From: Devosia sp. LC5
Lineage (GTDB): Bacteria > Pseudomonadota > Alphaproteobacteria > Rhizobiales > Devosiaceae
Direction of reading: 5' to 3'
NCBI RefSeq assembly: GCF_000735585.1
Contig: NZ_JNNO01000012.1
Span: 186,001-250,000, forward strand
Length of the DNA: 64,000 nucleotides
In this document: positions 52,684 through 63,648 of the stretch, piece by piece
Position numbering within the stretch: the first letter of the stretch is position 1
Layout: every line of letters starts with the position of its first letter
Program-made: the position numbers and the translations under genes
Notes under the pieces: generated by a model
Seen by the model: only the letters and a program-made list of their open reading frames with translations
Told to the model about the DNA's origin: nothing
Databases searched by the model: none

Positions 52684-52971
52684 TTACAGGTTAACCGGTG
52701 CCAGGGTGTCGCGGTCGAAATACTGCATGGTCTGCTTGCCGGACTCGTCAGAGACGAAGGCACGCACATAACCATTCCAGTCTTCAGCAGTGACGGCATT
52801 GATGCCCTTGGCGCGCAGCTTGGCAACGTCAACCTGAGCGTCCCAGGTGCTGTAACCGCCATTGTCATGCGAGGAGAACGAGGAGGTCAGCGAGTCGCTG
52901 GCATAAGTGGGAAGAGCCACGCCAACGAGACCAGCAGCGGCAACCAGGGCAAGCATTGTGTTCTTGATCAT
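52684..52971 (-). CDS. Small secreted hypothetical protein
   Basis: Protein of 95 residues from MIKNTMLALVAAAGLVGVA, a clear signal peptide with cleavage likely after TYA. The mature part of about 70 residues has an AQVDVAKLRAKGINAVTAEDWNGYV segment. It is probably periplasmic. An upstream extension of 22 residues would hide the signal peptide and is rejected. No domain recognised. Confidence 0.65.
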   Translation of the reverse strand: MIKNTMLALVAAAGLVGVALPTYASDSLTSSFSSHDNGGYSTWDAQVDVAKLRAKGINAVTAEDWNGYVRAFVSDESGKQTMQYFDRDTLAPVNL

Positions 52972-53508
52972 TTTAGTGTTCCTTTCGTTTGAACACCCTG
53001 GAAATGGGACCATTGCCGAACAACGGCAAGGCCTCAAATTTGTGCGTTTGCCCCTTGAAATTTGAAAACGCGTTCAGAGGGTTTTGCTAAGGAAATCAAG
53101 CGCTTCCAGTGTAACCTGGTTTCTTCCACGCCACCTGGTTTCGTCCCCGACACGATCAGCAATGGCGGGGGTTTGCGGTGGTTTGAGCCAGCTCGAGCCA
53201 AGCCATTTTGCTCCCGAACGGGCGCGCAAAACCCGAATTCCCGGGTTCGAAATCGCTCTCAAAAACGGGCGAAAACGCCGCCGATAAAAAACGAAAAAAT
53301 TTCACTTTTTATCTGGCGAGTGCGCTTGCGGGAGCATTTTGCGGGGTTCGGGAACCCGGCGAACGCCTCTTATGGCCGTTGCGTGACACAATGACGACGC
53401 CGCCCGCGTTTGGCCGACCTTATATATGATATATGGCGTGGCGAAATGGGAGGGCTCCTCCCCACCCTTGCGGTATGGCGCTAACGGCGCTATATAGGCG
53501 AACAACAT
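52972..53508. other. Intergenic region before rimP with no gene recognised
   Basis: About 540 bases. It holds the promoter region of the secreted-protein gene, an A/T-rich stretch with several A runs near 53285-53320, and a TATATATGATATAT stretch at 53421-53434 that may be part of the rimP promoter. Short open frames exist but none has a motif or convincing start. A non-coding RNA cannot be excluded. Confidence 0.4.
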
Positions 53509-53554
53509 CTCTGGCAGTTTGCAGAGTGGGAGCCGCCCGGCCCCGCTCTTTTTT
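53509..53554 (+). promoter_or_regulatory. Possible attenuator in the rimP-nusA-infB leader
   Basis: GAGTGGG (53524-53530) pairs with CCCGCTC (53542-53548) and is followed by six T residues, a terminator shape only 17 bases before the rimP start. CTCTG (53509-53513) can instead pair with CAGAG (53522-53526), which overlaps the 5' arm of the terminator, so the two folds exclude each other. Confidence 0.5.
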
Positions 53555-53571
53555 ATTATCCGAAGGGACCC

Positions 53572-54195
53572 ATGGGTTTCGATCTTACAGAGAAACGCTA
53601 CATCAAGGAGACGGGCCTGGAAGCCCGGATCGCCCGCATCGTCGAGCCCGTGGCCAATGGTCTGGGCTTTTCGCTGGTGCGCATCAAGGTGACCCAGGAA
53701 AACGGCTGCACCTTGCAGATCATGGCGGAGGACGAGCATGCTCGTTTCACCATCATGGATTGCGAGGCGCTCTCCAAGGACCTCTCGCCCGTGCTCGACC
53801 TGGAAGACCCGATCGATCGCGAATATCATCTGGAAGTCAGCTCCCCCGGTATCGACCGGCCGCTGGTGCGCCGGCGTGACTTCGAGGCCCATATCGGGCA
53901 CGAAGCCAAGATCGAGCTTTCCGACATGATCAATGGCCGCAAGCGCTATCGCGGCTTCATCAAGGCGACCGATGAGACGGCGGTGACCATCACGCTGCCC
54001 GACGCACCGGCCGGGACCGATCCCGACCATCGCCTGCTCTTTACCACCCTGGCCGACGCCAAATTGGTGATGACCGACGCCCTCATGGAAAAGGCGCGGC
54101 TCGACCAGGAACTCCACCCGATCGACGACGACGAGACCGAAACGGTCGAAATCGCCGCCAATGACGACGAAGATATCTCCAAGGAGACACATTAA
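53572..54195 (+). CDS. rimP: Ribosome maturation factor RimP
   Basis: Protein of 207 residues for 30S assembly. The N-terminal domain contains ARIVEPVANGLGFSLVRIKV and the signature LEVSSPGIDRPLVRRRDFEAHIGHEAKIEL; the C-terminal SH3-like domain follows. An acidic tail of about 25 residues (DDDETETVEIAANDDEDI) extends the usual length. It leads the rimP-nusA-ylxR-infB operon and its stop codon directly precedes the nusA ATG. Confidence 0.95.
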   Translation: MGFDLTEKRYIKETGLEARIARIVEPVANGLGFSLVRIKVTQENGCTLQIMAEDEHARFTIMDCEALSKDLSPVLDLEDPIDREYHLEVSSPGIDRPLVRRRDFEAHIGHEAKIELSDMINGRKRYRGFIKATDETAVTITLPDAPAGTDPDHRLLFTTLADAKLVMTDALMEKARLDQELHPIDDDETETVEIAANDDEDISKETH

Positions 54196-55794
54196 ATGGC
54201 AGTCAGCGCGAACCGCCTCGAGCTTTTGCAGATCGCAGATGCCGTTGCCCGTGAAAAGTCGATCGACCGCATGGTCGTGATCGAGGCGATGCAGGACGCC
54301 ATGGAAAAGGCCGCCAAGGGTCGTTATGGCGCCGAAACCGAGATCAAGGTCGAGATCAATCCGCGTTCGGGCGAAACCCGCATGTGGCGCCTGCTCGAAA
54401 TCGTCGACCAGGTCGAGGAAACCAGCCGCCAGGTCGATCTCAAGACCGCCCAGCTCAAGTCGCCCGAAGCCAAGGTCGGCGATTTCCTGACCGAGCCGCT
54501 GCCGCCGATGGAATTCGGCCGCATCGCTGCCCAGTCGGCCAAGCAGGTCATCGTGCAGAAGGTGCGCGATGCCGAGCGCGACCGCATGTATGAAGAATAT
54601 TTCGGCCGCATTGGCGAGATCGTCAATGGCAGCGTCAAGCGTGTCGAATATGGCAATGTCATCGTCGATCTGGGCCGTGGCGAAGCCATTATCCGCCGTG
54701 ACGAGCTGATCCCGCGCGAAATGTTCCGCTATGGCGACCGTGTTCGGGCCTATGTCTATGACGTGCGCCGCGAACAGCGCGGGCCGCAGATTTTCCTTAG
54801 CCGCACCCATCCGCAGTTCATGGCGAAGCTCTTCATGCAGGAAGTGCCCGAGATCTATGATGGCGTGATCACCATCCGCTCGATCGCCCGCGACCCGGGT
54901 TCGCGCGCCAAGATTGCCGTGACCTCCTCGGACAGCTCGATCGATCCGGTCGGGGCTTGCGTTGGTATGCGTGGTAGCCGCGTGCAGGCCGTGGTGGCCG
55001 AATTGCAGGGCGAAAAGATCGACATCATTCCCTGGACCGATACCATTGCCGACCTCGTGGTTTCGGCCCTGCAGCCGGCCGATGTGGCCAAGGTGGTGCT
55101 GGACGAGCAGGCCGAGCGCATCGAAGTCGTGGTGCCCGACGAACAGCTCTCGCTGGCCATCGGCCGCCGCGGCCAGAATGTGCGCCTTGCGAGCCAGCTG
55201 ATCGGCTGGGATATCGACATCCTGACCGAGCAGGAAGAGAGCGAACGCCGCCAGAAGGAATTCACCGAACGCTCGACTTTGTTCATGAATGCCCTTGATG
55301 TCGATGAGATGGTTGCCCAGCTATTGGCTTCGGAAGGCTTCTCCTCGGTCGAGGAACTGGCCTATATCGAGCCCAATGAAATCGCCTCGATCGAGGGCTT
55401 CGACGAAGAAACGGCCGGTGAAATCCAGAACCGCGCCACCGAATACCTGGCCGAGATCGATCGCGCATTCGACGAGGAGCGCAAGGCGCTCGGCGTCGAG
55501 GACGAGCTTTACGAGATCGCCGGGCTCAATGCGGCCATGCTGGTTGCGCTGGGCAAGGATGACGTCAAGTCCGTGGAAGATTTCGCCGGTTGCGCTGCCG
55601 ACGACCTGGTGGGTTGGTCGGAGCGCAAGGATGGCGAGACCAAGCGCTTTGAAGGCACGTTCAAGGATTTCCCCGTATCGCGCGAGGAAGCCGAGGACAT
55701 GATTTTGCAGGCCCGCATCAAGGCCGGCTGGATCAATGCCGAAGACCTGCCGGTTGCCGATGATGGTGAATTCACCGAAGAGGCCTCGGCCTGA
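54196..55794 (+). CDS. nusA: Transcription termination/antitermination protein NusA
   Basis: RNA polymerase-associated factor of 532 residues. It has an N-terminal domain (residues 1-125), S1 domain ([27 protein letters not shown]), KH1 and KH2 ([52 protein letters not shown]) and two acidic helix-hairpin-helix repeats near the end. AAGGAG is 10-15 bases upstream, inside rimP. Confidence 0.97.
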   Translation: MAVSANRLELLQIADAVAREKSIDRMVVIEAMQDAMEKAAKGRYGAETEIKVEINPRSGETRMWRLLEIVDQVEETSRQVDLKTAQLKSPEAKVGDFLTEPLPPMEFGRIAAQSAKQVIVQKVRDAERDRMYEEYFGRIGEIVNGSVKRVEYGNVIVDLGRGEAIIRRDELIPREMFRYGDRVRAYVYDVRREQRGPQIFLSRTHPQFMAKLFMQEVPEIYDGVITIRSIARDPGSRAKIAVTSSDSSIDPVGACVGMRGSRVQAVVAELQGEKIDIIPWTDTIADLVVSALQPADVAKVVLDEQAERIEVVVPDEQLSLAIGRRGQNVRLASQLIGWDIDILTEQEESERRQKEFTERSTLFMNALDVDEMVAQLLASEGFSSVEELAYIEPNEIASIEGFDEETAGEIQNRATEYLAEIDRAFDEERKALGVEDELYEIAGLNAAMLVALGKDDVKSVEDFAGCAADDLVGWSERKDGETKRFEGTFKDFPVSREEAEDMILQARIKAGWINAEDLPVADDGEFTEEASA

Positions 55795-55817
55795 TCGGTT
55801 CCGAGCGGGAGGGCAAC

Positions 55818-56498
55818 ATGGCCCAGCGCGAAGAAACGAGCCGCATGTGTGCCCTCACCAGGGCCGAAAAGCCGGTAGCGGAATTGATCCGCTTCGTGCT
55901 CGGCCCCGATGGGGTGCTGGTGCCCGATACCGAGGCGAAAGCCGAAGGCCGGGGCGTATGGATCAGCCTCAGCCGCGATGCGGTGGCCGAGGCGGTCAAG
56001 AAGAAGGTCTTCGCGCGCAGCCTCAAGACCGAGGTTGTGTTGCCCGAGGATCTGGCCGGGCTGACGGAATTGCGGCTGGTGCAGCGCTATCTGGGCGCGC
56101 TCAGCATGGCCAGGAAGGCCGGGCAGTTCATCAGCGGCGCGATGAAGGTGCGTGGCTTGCTCGATACGGGCAAGCTGATCGCGCTGATCACCGCGAGCGA
56201 TGCCTCTGCCGATGGGCGCAGCAAGATGGTGGGTCCGCTTAAGGCCCTGCATCACGCGGCCCGCGAGGAGGGAATTTCGGGCTTTGAGGTGCCCCATTTC
56301 GAATTGCTCAGTTCTGAGCAATTGGGTTTGGCACTTGGACTCGAAAATGTGATACATGCTGCCCTAACGAGAGGGGCGGCAGCCCAAGCGGCGGTAGAAA
56401 AGGCCCGAAGACTGGCCCTTTATACCGCCAAACCGACGGATGAAGGCACCGGCCGCCCTGCGGTTGACGGTGACCTTTTGCCGAACGGACAAGTTTGA
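55818..56498 (+). CDS. ylxR: YlxR/DUF448 RNA-binding protein with L7Ae-like extension
   Basis: Protein of 226 residues. The N-terminal YlxR domain (residues 8-85) has the family opening [20 protein letters not shown] and [14 protein letters not shown] second half of about 110 residues resembles the L7Ae ribosomal-protein fold ([21 protein letters not shown]). This two-domain form is typical of alphaproteobacteria. It lies between nusA and infB, as is nearly universal. Confidence 0.92.
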   Translation: MAQREETSRMCALTRAEKPVAELIRFVLGPDGVLVPDTEAKAEGRGVWISLSRDAVAEAVKKKVFARSLKTEVVLPEDLAGLTELRLVQRYLGALSMARKAGQFISGAMKVRGLLDTGKLIALITASDASADGRSKMVGPLKALHHAAREEGISGFEVPHFELLSSEQLGLALGLENVIHAALTRGAAAQAAVEKARRLALYTAKPTDEGTGRPAVDGDLLPNGQV

Positions 56499-56512
56499 GA
56501 GACGCGAGAAGT

Positions 56513-59353
56513 ATGGCTGATAACGACGACAAGCGCACGGACGACACTGGCGCCAAGAAGACGCTGACACTCAAGGGCGGCCCGGGCCTGGGCAATCGCC
56601 CCGGCATGTCGCGTGCACCGTCGCGCAGCACAGTGGTCGTCGAAAAGCGGACCCGCCGCGTACCGACGCCCGGTGCCCCTTCCGGCGCGCCGCAGCGCCC
56701 GCAATCGTCTGTCCCCTCGCAAGGGCAGCGCCCACAGCAAGGCCGCCCGGGCGCCCAGCAGCGTGCCCCGCTTGGCCTGAGCGCGGCCGAAGCCGAAGCC
56801 CGGCGCCAGGCGCTTGCGCTGGCCGGCGCCCGCCAGGCCGAGGATCGCGAGCGCTTTGCGGCCGAAGAGGCCCGCCGCATCGAGGACGATGCGCGCCGCC
56901 GCCAGATTCGCGAAGAAGCTGCACGCCTTGAGGAAGAGCGCCGTCAGGCTGCCGAGCCCGAGACCGGCCCGGCTGAAGCCCCGGCCGCCGCGGCAGGATC
57001 GCAGCCCGAACAGGCTTCCGCTCCGCAGGCGCCGGCAGAACCCGCCGAGCCGGTAACCCCGGCTAGCCAGCGCAATGCCGGTCCGTCCAGCGTGCGTGTC
57101 GTGGCCGGCCGTCCTGGCCAGCCGCCGCGCCCGCCGCGTGTCGAACGCCCAAGCAATACCCGCCCCGAAAGCGAACGCGGCGCCAATGCGCTGATTCGTC
57201 CCGGTGCCGCCGGTGCCCGTCCGGGCGCTCCTGGCGCGCGTCCTTCGGGCACTGCCGGCCGCCCGGCCGGTGAACGCCGTCCGGCTGGTGCCGGCATGGC
57301 CCCGATCGGCAATGTGCCGCCTGCCGGCCCCAACGAGGCTGACGGCCGCAAGGTTCGCACCGGCTCGCCTTCGGCGCGTCCGACGACGGAAGCCGAACTC
57401 GAAAATGCCCGCCGCGCCTCGCGTGCTGCCCCGGAACGTCCGACCCGTCGCGTTGGCGAAGAAGCCAATGCGCGTGGCCGCCTGACAGTCACCAATGCCG
57501 GCACCGAAAGCGATCGCGACAAGGGCCCGTCCCTGGCCGCCATGCGCCGCCGCCGCGACAAGAAGATGGGCCGCAACCAGCAGGTTGCGCCCAAGCTCAG
57601 CCGTGAAGTGGTCATTCCGGAGGCCATCACGGTCGCCGAACTGGCCAACCGCATGGCCGAACGCTCCGTCACCGTCATCAAGATGCTGATGGCGCAGGGC
57701 CAGATGGCCACCATCAACGACGTCATCGACGCCGACACCGCCGAGCTGATCGCAGCCGAGCTGGGCCACACGGTCAAGCGCGTTTCCGATGCCGACGTGG
57801 AAGAAGGCCTCTATGACATCCCCGCCGATGACAAGGCCGAGGATCTGACCGATCGTGCGCCGGTCGTGACCATTATGGGCCACGTCGACCACGGCAAGAC
57901 CTCGCTGCTCGACGCGATCCGCGAAGCCAATGTGGTCTCGGGCGAAGCCGGTGGCATCACCCAGCATATCGGCGCCTACCAGGTCGAAAAGAACGGCAAC
58001 AAGATCACCTTCCTCGATACCCCGGGCCACGAGGCGTTCACCGCCATGCGTGCCCGCGGCGCCCAGGCCACCGATATCGCGGTTCTGGTCGTGGCGGCCG
58101 ACGACGGCGTGATGCCGCAGACCATCGAGTCCATCAAGCACGCCAAGGCGGCCGGGGTTCCGATCATCGTGGCCATCAACAAGATGGACAAGCCCGAAGC
58201 CAACCCGACCCGCGTTCGCACCGAGCTGCTGCAGCACGAAGTGTTCGTGGAATCCATGGGCGGCGACGTGCTGGACGTGGAAGTGTCGGCCAAGACCCAG
58301 GCGGGTCTCGACAAGCTGCTCGAAACCATCCTGCTGCAGGCCGAAGTGCTCGAGCTGCGCGTGGCCCGCGATGGCCGTGCCGAAGGCCTGGTCATCGAAG
58401 CCAAGCTCGATCGCGGTCGCGGTGCGGTCGCCACCGTCCTCGTGCAGCGCGGCACTCTGGCCATCGGCGACATCCTCGTCGCCGGCACCGAATTTGCCCG
58501 TGTGCGCGCCCTGATCAACGACAAGGGCGAGCAGGTCAAGGAAGCCGGTCCCTCCATTCCGGTGGAAGTGCTGGGCTTTACCGGCGTGCCGAGCGCGGGC
58601 GACCGGTTCTCTGTTGTGGAGACCGAGGCCCGCGCCCGCGAAGTCACCGAATATCGTCAGCGTGCCATCCGTGAAAAGACGGCCGGCGGCGGTGCGACGA
58701 GCCTCGAGCAGATGATGAATCAGCTCAAGGTCGCCGGCATCTCCAAGTTCCCGCTGATCATCAAGGGCGACGTGCAGGGTTCGGTCGAAGCCATCGTTGC
58801 TTCGCTCAACAAGCTGTCGACCGATGAAGTCTCCGCGCAGATCCTGATGAGCGGCGTGGGCGGCATCACCGAATCCGACGTGACCCTGGCTTCGGCCTCG
58901 AACGCCATCGTCATCGGCTTCAACGTGCGTGCCAACAAGCAGGCTACCGATCTGGCCACCCGCGACGGCATCGAAATCCGCTATTACAACATCATCTACG
59001 ACCTCGTGGATGACGTGAAGGCGGCCATGTCCGGCCTGCTCAAGCCCGAGCGGCGCGAAACCTTCATCGGCAATGCCGAAATTCTGGAAGTCTTCTCGAT
59101 CACCAAGGTCGGCAAGGTTGCCGGTTGCCGGATTACCGAAGGTATCGTCGAGCGCGGCGCCGGTGTGCGTCTTATCCGCGACAACGTCGTTATCCACGAA
59201 GGCAAGCTCAAGACGCTCAAGCGCTTCAAGGACGAAGTCAAGGAAGTCCAGACCGGCCAGGAATGCGGCATGGCCTTCGAGAACTACGAAGACATGCGCG
59301 CCGGCGACGTCATCGAATGCTTCCGCGTCGAGACCGTGCAGCGCACGCTGTAG
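56513..59353 (+). CDS. infB: Translation initiation factor IF-2
   Basis: GTPase of 946 residues that delivers initiator tRNA. It has a long N-terminal Ala/Arg/Pro-rich linker (about residues 1-370, variable), then an IF2_N domain ([24 protein letters not shown]). The G domain has G1 [16 protein letters not shown]3 DTPGHEAF and G4 NKMDKP, followed by domains II-IV. I start at [20 protein letters not shown], 14 bases after the ylxR stop codon, instead of six codons earlier. Confidence 0.97.
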   Translation: MADNDDKRTDDTGAKKTLTLKGGPGLGNRPGMSRAPSRSTVVVEKRTRRVPTPGAPSGAPQRPQSSVPSQGQRPQQGRPGAQQRAPLGLSAAEAEARRQALALAGARQAEDRERFAAEEARRIEDDARRRQIREEAARLEEERRQAAEPETGPAEAPAAAAGSQPEQASAPQAPAEPAEPVTPASQRNAGPSSVRVVAGRPGQPPRPPRVERPSNTRPESERGANALIRPGAAGARPGAPGARPSGTAGRPAGERRPAGAGMAPIGNVPPAGPNEADGRKVRTGSPSARPTTEAELENARRASRAAPERPTRRVGEEANARGRLTVTNAGTESDRDKGPSLAAMRRRRDKKMGRNQQVAPKLSREVVIPEAITVAELANRMAERSVTVIKMLMAQGQMATINDVIDADTAELIAAELGHTVKRVSDADVEEGLYDIPADDKAEDLTDRAPVVTIMGHVDHGKTSLLDAIREANVVSGEAGGITQHIGAYQVEKNGNKITFLDTPGHEAFTAMRARGAQATDIAVLVVAADDGVMPQTIESIKHAKAAGVPIIVAINKMDKPEANPTRVRTELLQHEVFVESMGGDVLDVEVSAKTQAGLDKLLETILLQAEVLELRVARDGRAEGLVIEAKLDRGRGAVATVLVQRGTLAIGDILVAGTEFARVRALINDKGEQVKEAGPSIPVEVLGFTGVPSAGDRFSVVETEARAREVTEYRQRAIREKTAGGGATSLEQMMNQLKVAGISKFPLIIKGDVQGSVEAIVASLNKLSTDEVSAQILMSGVGGITESDVTLASASNAIVIGFNVRANKQATDLATRDGIEIRYYNIIYDLVDDVKAAMSGLLKPERRETFIGNAEILEVFSITKVGKVAGCRITEGIVERGAGVRLIRDNVVIHEGKLKTLKRFKDEVKEVQTGQECGMAFENYEDMRAGDVIECFRVETVQRTL

Positions 59354-59380
59354 GTCAATCGGCAGGCGAGATATTGCAAG

Positions 59381-59407
59381 GGGCGCGGCCAGCTGGCTGC
59401 GCCCTTT
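59381..59407 (+). terminator. Terminator after infB
   Basis: GGGCGC, a stem-loop of CCAGCTGG, GCGCCC and TTTG, 27 bases after the infB stop codon. Confidence 0.75.
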
Positions 59408-59427
59408 GTCATTGCGAGGAGAGGTAG

Positions 59428-59970
59428 ATGGGCAAGCTGATCCTGATCCGGCACAGCGCGCCGCTGATCGATCCGGCAGTGCCGGCTCGTGACTGGATGC
59501 TAAGCACAGAGGGCCAAGCTGCCTCCGTGACGCTTGCCGAACGGCTGGCCAATCATGGCATAGGCGCCGTAATCTCCAGCGACGAGCCTAAGGCCTGCCA
59601 AACTGCCGAGGCGATCGCCGCCACCCTGCAATTGCCGCTGGAGGTCGACCGTGACCTGCGCGAGCACGAGCGGGCCAATGTCGGTTTTCTGCCAAGGCTC
59701 GAATTCGAGGCGGGTATCGCCCGTTTCTTCGCGCACCCCGGCGAACTGGTCTTCGGCGAGGAGACGGCCGACCAGGTCTTCTTGCGCTTCTCGGCAGCCG
59801 TAGAACGCAGCATGGGACAAAACCGCGGCACGATCGCGCTGCTCACCCACGGCACCGCGCTGACCCTCTATCTCGCCCGCACCACCGGTATTGCTCCGCT
59901 GCCCTTCTGGCGCGCGCTGACCCTCCCAATGGCCATAGCGGTGGAAGGCCGCGCGTTGACAGTCCTGTAG
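59428..59970 (+). CDS. Histidine phosphatase superfamily protein
   Basis: Phosphoglycerate-mutase-like protein of 180 residues. The catalytic motif RHG appears here as LILIRHSAP, with the phosphorylated histidine at residue 9, and the second histidine is in LLTHGTALTLYL. The substrate is unknown. It has its own ribosome site (GAGGAGAGGT). It takes the place after infB that rbfA and truB usually hold. Confidence 0.88.
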   Translation: MGKLILIRHSAPLIDPAVPARDWMLSTEGQAASVTLAERLANHGIGAVISSDEPKACQTAEAIAATLQLPLEVDRDLREHERANVGFLPRLEFEAGIARFFAHPGELVFGEETADQVFLRFSAAVERSMGQNRGTIALLTHGTALTLYLARTTGIAPLPFWRALTLPMAIAVEGRALTVL

Positions 59971-60071
59971 CAGGGCTCGAGGCCGCCGGCATTCCCCAGG
60001 CTGACTTGGGAAAAACCACCTTGGGCAGAGGTCTCACGGCCCTGCGAGGCTCTCCCCATCATCAGCCTTCT

Positions 60072-60165
60072 CCCCACCGTCATTACCCGGCTCGTCCAGG
60101 TAATCCATCTCTCCGCGCATGTTGTGGCATGGATTGCCCGGACGAGCCGGGCAATGACGGTGGGG
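60072..60165. repeat. Palindromic intergenic repeat, family 3
   Basis: CCCCACCGTCATTACCCGGC and, inverted, GCCGGGCAATGACGGTGGGG form arms about 35 bases long that also share the GGATTGCCCGGACGAG core. The sequence type resembles repeats common in alphaproteobacterial intergenic DNA. Confidence 0.85.
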
Positions 60166-60232
60166 GTGTGAGCTAGATACTTGGCCGCGCGGGAAATCTG
60201 CCATAAGCGGCAGGGTCAAAGCCTCACAAACC

Positions 60233-60262
60233 AAAAGACCCAGCTCTTGCAAGCTGGGTCTT
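60233..60262 (-). terminator. Terminator downstream of the L,D-transpeptidase gene
   Basis: On the minus strand AAGACCCAGCT, loop, AGCTGGGTCTT and TTTGG. It lies 107 bases beyond the stop codon, with a palindromic repeat between. Confidence 0.75.
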
Positions 60263-60273
60263 CGTGAAATTTC

Positions 60274-60358
60274 CGGGCCATTGTCGCGGCAGCGGCAATC
60301 TTTTATTCGGTGACTACGGATTCCGAAACAAGGATCCCCGCTGTCGCGATAATGGCCC
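60274..60358. repeat. Palindromic intergenic repeat, family 4
   Basis: GGGCCATTGTCGCGGCAGCGG and, inverted, its near copy; 22 of 26 arm positions match across a 32-base centre. It is placed between the L,D-transpeptidase stop codon and its terminator. Confidence 0.85.
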
Positions 60359-60368
60359 GAAGGCCGTT

Positions 60369-61013
60369 TTAGTTGATCACCACGACGCGGGTGCCGGTGG
60401 GAACGCGGGCATAAAGATCCAGAATGTCCTGGTTCATCAGGCGGATACAGCCCGAGGAAACATTGGTGCCGATCGTATAGGGCTCGGTCGTGCCATGCAT
60501 GCGGAACAGCGTGTCCTGGCCATTCTTGTAGAGATAGAGCGCGCGCGGGCCCAGCGGATTGGTCGGACCGCCTTCCATGCCGCCGGCATAGGGGCCGTAG
60601 CGCTCGGGTTCGCGCTTGATCATGGACTGGGTGGGGGTCCAGCGCGGCCACTGGGCCTTGCGGCCGATCGTGGCGGTGCCGCGGAACACCAGGGCCTCGG
60701 TCTTGCCCACGCCGATGCCATAGCGCAGCGCCCGGCCGCCCTCGAGCACCAGATAGAGGAAGCGGGCCGGGGTATCGACAACGATGGTGCCGACCGGCTC
60801 GGAGGTCATATAGGGGACTTCCTGGCGCCACCATTGCGGGTCGACACGGCGCAGATCCATCGCTGCGATGGGGAAGGGCTCGTTATACACAGCGCCATAC
60901 ATGGCCTGATAATAGGGGTCGATACGGGGTTCTTCGACCACCGGGGCACGCGAAGTGGTGCAGGCGGCCAGAGCGAGGGGCATACCGATCATGAACAAAC
61001 GGCGATTAAGCAC
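60369..61013 (-). CDS. L,D-transpeptidase (YkuD domain) lipoprotein
   Basis: Cell-wall crosslinking or lipoprotein-attaching enzyme of 214 residues. The N-terminus has a lipoprotein signal (MIGMPLALAAC with the lipobox cysteine). The YkuD domain (about residues 85-214) ends with the catalytic segment HGTTEPYTIGTNVSSGCIRLMN, with His and the S-G-C-I-R cysteine. The GTG at 61013, with AGGA six bases upstream, is preferred over a TTG at 61037 because it leaves a normal signal peptide. Confidence 0.9.
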   Translation of the reverse strand: MLNRRLFMIGMPLALAACTTSRAPVVEEPRIDPYYQAMYGAVYNEPFPIAAMDLRRVDPQWWRQEVPYMTSEPVGTIVVDTPARFLYLVLEGGRALRYGIGVGKTEALVFRGTATIGRKAQWPRWTPTQSMIKREPERYGPYAGGMEGGPTNPLGPRALYLYKNGQDTLFRMHGTTEPYTIGTNVSSGCIRLMNQDILDLYARVPTGTRVVVIN

Positions 61014-61182
61014 AGCGAATCCTATGGGACGACGCAATTAGGTTGAGTTAGCAATGACCTATGCAGCCAAAGTGGACTTGCATAGTGCAGGAAAGCATCA
61101 CTTGCCGAACGGGATGCAGGCCCATCGGTTCCTCGCAGGAAAGTGAAGCACTTATGCTTGTTGCAAAGTTACCACAAAAACG

Positions 61183-61208
61183 AAAAGGCCCGGAAAAATC
61201 CGGGCCTT
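61183..61208 (-). terminator. Terminator after pnp
   Basis: On the minus strand AAGGCCCGGA, loop, TCCGGGCCTT and TTTCG, 22 bases after the pnp stop codon. Confidence 0.88.
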
Positions 61209-61229
61209 CCAGTGGTCTAGCCGGCCGGA

Positions 61230-63368
61230 TTATTCGGCGGCGGCTTCTTCGGACTTGATTTCCTTGCCGCTCGCCTGGTCGACGACCTTCATGGAGAGGC
61301 GGACCTTGCCGCGCTCGTCAAAGCCCAAGAGCTTGACCCAGACCTTGTCGCCTTCCTTGACCACGTCGGTGGTCTTGGCAACGCGCTGGTCGGCCAGCTG
61401 GGAGATATGCACCAGGCCATCCTTGGCGCCGAAGAAGTTCACGAAGGCGCCGAAATCGGCGGTCTTGACGACGGTGCCCTGATAGATGGCGCCCACTTCG
61501 GCTTCGTCGGTGATCGACTTGATCCACTTGATGGCCGCATCGATCTGCGCGCCGTCGCTGGAGGCAATCTTGATCGTACCATCGTCGTCGATATTGATCT
61601 TGGCGCCGGTCTTTTCGACGATCTCGCGGATCACCTTGCCACCGGTGCCGATCACTTCACGGATCTTTTCGGTCGGGATCTTGATGGTCTCGATACGCGG
61701 AGCGAACTCGCCCACTTCCGAACGGGACGCGGTGATGGCCTTGGCCATTTCGCCCAGGATGTGGATACGGCCGTCCTTGGCCTGACCCAGCGCGATCTGC
61801 ATGATCTGCTCGGTGATGCCGGCGATCTTGATGTCCATCTGCAGGCTCGTGATACCCTGATCGGTACCAGCCACCTTGAAGTCCATGTCGCCCAGGTGAT
61901 CTTCGTCACCCAGGATATCGCTCAGCACGGCGAATTTTTCGCCTTCGAGGATCAGGCCCATGGCAATACCCGCCACCGGACGCGCCAGCGGCACGCCGGC
62001 ATCCATCAGCGCCAGCGAGGTGCCGCAGACGGTTGCCATCGAGGACGAACCATTGGATTCGGTGATCTCGGAGACGATTCGGATCGTATAGGGGAATTCC
62101 TCGACCGAAGGACGGATCGGGTTGATCGCGCGCCAGGCGAGCTTGCCATGGCCGATTTCGCGGCGGCCAGGCGAACCCATGCGGCCAGCTTCACCCACCG
62201 AATAGGGAGGGAAGTTGTAATGCAGCAGGAAGTTCTGCTTCTGGGTGCCTTCGAGCGAGTCGATATACTGCTCGTCTTCGCCGGTGCCCAGGGTTGCAAC
62301 GACCAGCGCCTGGGTTTCCCCGCGGGTGAACAGCGCCGAACCATGGGTGCGGGGCAGCACGCCGACTTCGGAAACGATCGGGCGGACGGTCGACAGATCG
62401 CGGCCATCGATGCGCAGGCCGGTATCGAGCACGTTCCAGCGCACAACCTTGGCCTGCAGGTGCTTGAACACTGCGCCAACGTCTTCGGCCGAGATTTCGC
62501 CGGCTTCGATGCGGGCGGCGAAGTGGGCCTTGGCGACGGCCTTGACGGCGTCGACGGCCGCGTAGCGCTCTTCCTTCTTGGTCAGCTTATAGGCAGCGCG
62601 CAGATCGGCTTCGACCACGCCCAGCATTTCGGTTTCGATGGCGGAATGATCTTCCGGCTCGAAATCGCGGGCATCCTTGGCGGCGAGTTCGGCCAGCTTG
62701 ATGATGGCGTCGATCACCTTGCGGCTCTCGGCATGGCCGAACATCACGGCGCCCAGCATGACTTCTTCGCTGAGTTCCTTGGCTTCGGATTCAACCATCA
62801 GCACGGCATCGGCAGTGCCGGCCATGACCAGGTCGAGCTTGCTGTCGGCGCGGCGGTCGACGGGCAGGTTCAGAACATATTCGCCATCGACATAACCGAC
62901 GCGGGCGGCGCCGATCGGGCCCATGAAGGGAACGCCCGAAATGGTGAGGGCAGCCGAGGCCGCGACCATGGCCAGCACGTCTGGGTTGTTCTCCATGTCA
63001 TGCTGGAGCACGGTTACGATGACCTGGGTCTCGTTCTTGTAGCCATCGGGGAACAGCGGGCGGATCGGACGGTCGATCAGGCGGCTGGTCAGCGTCTCGG
63101 CTTCGGTCGGGCGGCCTTCGCGCTTGAAGTAACCACCCGGGATCTTGCCGGCGGCAAAATACTTTTCCTGGTAGTTGACGGTCAGCGGGAAGAAATCGAT
63201 GCCCGGCTTGGGCGATTTGGCTGACACCACGGTCGCCAGCAGCACGGTTTCACCCAGCGTGGCGAGGACGGCGCCATCGGCCTGGCGGGCAATCTTGCCG
63301 GTTTCGAGCGTCAGGGGCTGGCCGCCCCAGTTGAGCTCGACTTTATGGTGGTCGAAATTGATGGTCAT
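61230..63368 (-). CDS. pnp: Polyribonucleotide nucleotidyltransferase
   Basis: 3'-5' phosphorolytic RNase and degradosome member of 712 residues. It has two RNase PH domains (first from [25 protein letters not shown]; second near [21 protein letters not shown]) joined by an all-alpha region. A KH domain ([18 protein letters not shown]) and an S1 domain ([28 protein letters not shown]) form the C-terminus. The family start is [16 protein letters not shown]; 42 residues of upstream frame are rejected. It follows rpsO. Confidence 0.97.
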   Translation of the reverse strand: MTINFDHHKVELNWGGQPLTLETGKIARQADGAVLATLGETVLLATVVSAKSPKPGIDFFPLTVNYQEKYFAAGKIPGGYFKREGRPTEAETLTSRLIDRPIRPLFPDGYKNETQVIVTVLQHDMENNPDVLAMVAASAALTISGVPFMGPIGAARVGYVDGEYVLNLPVDRRADSKLDLVMAGTADAVLMVESEAKELSEEVMLGAVMFGHAESRKVIDAIIKLAELAAKDARDFEPEDHSAIETEMLGVVEADLRAAYKLTKKEERYAAVDAVKAVAKAHFAARIEAGEISAEDVGAVFKHLQAKVVRWNVLDTGLRIDGRDLSTVRPIVSEVGVLPRTHGSALFTRGETQALVVATLGTGEDEQYIDSLEGTQKQNFLLHYNFPPYSVGEAGRMGSPGRREIGHGKLAWRAINPIRPSVEEFPYTIRIVSEITESNGSSSMATVCGTSLALMDAGVPLARPVAGIAMGLILEGEKFAVLSDILGDEDHLGDMDFKVAGTDQGITSLQMDIKIAGITEQIMQIALGQAKDGRIHILGEMAKAITASRSEVGEFAPRIETIKIPTEKIREVIGTGGKVIREIVEKTGAKINIDDDGTIKIASSDGAQIDAAIKWIKSITDEAEVGAIYQGTVVKTADFGAFVNFFGAKDGLVHISQLADQRVAKTTDVVKEGDKVWVKLLGFDERGKVRLSMKVVDQASGKEIKSEEAAAE

Positions 63369-63648
63369 CTTGTTCGTCTTTCCATTCTGCCGGCTGAGCG
63401 GGAACGCGGGGGCGTAGCAAAACCCCGCGAACTCATCCGGTGTGCCCGCACCCTTGACGCACCCCATGTGCGCAAAAGGCTCAAAATCAGGCACTGTTAC
63501 GGCTGGCTAGGACGAAACATGGGCAAGACAACAAGCAGCTCCCCGGCGGAAGCGGCCAATAATCCTGCCATGCTCCGGCACTCGCCGGTCTACGCTGGCG
63601 CCCCATTTCCGCTCTCCCGATGAACGGGCTCCGGGCGGAATCTGCGGC
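63369..63648. other. rpsO-pnp intergenic leader, no gene recognised
   Basis: About 280 bases on the pnp leader side. In E. coli this region carries the RNase III hairpin through which PNPase controls itself. I did not find one clear long hairpin here by eye, and no convincing open frame. Confidence 0.35.

Noticed and set aside
53302..54810. 502-codon minus-strand frame
   Set aside because: Antisense to rimP and nusA. No motif.
56420..59197. 925-codon open frame on the minus strand
   Set aside because: Antisense to infB with its full set of GTPase motifs. No ribosome site or motif supports it.
60034..60834. Minus-strand frame across the repeats and L,D-transpeptidase
   Set aside because: It reads the transpeptidase gene in a wrong phase and then two palindromic repeats. 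The repeat-like residues appear because palindromes encode similar peptides on both arms.
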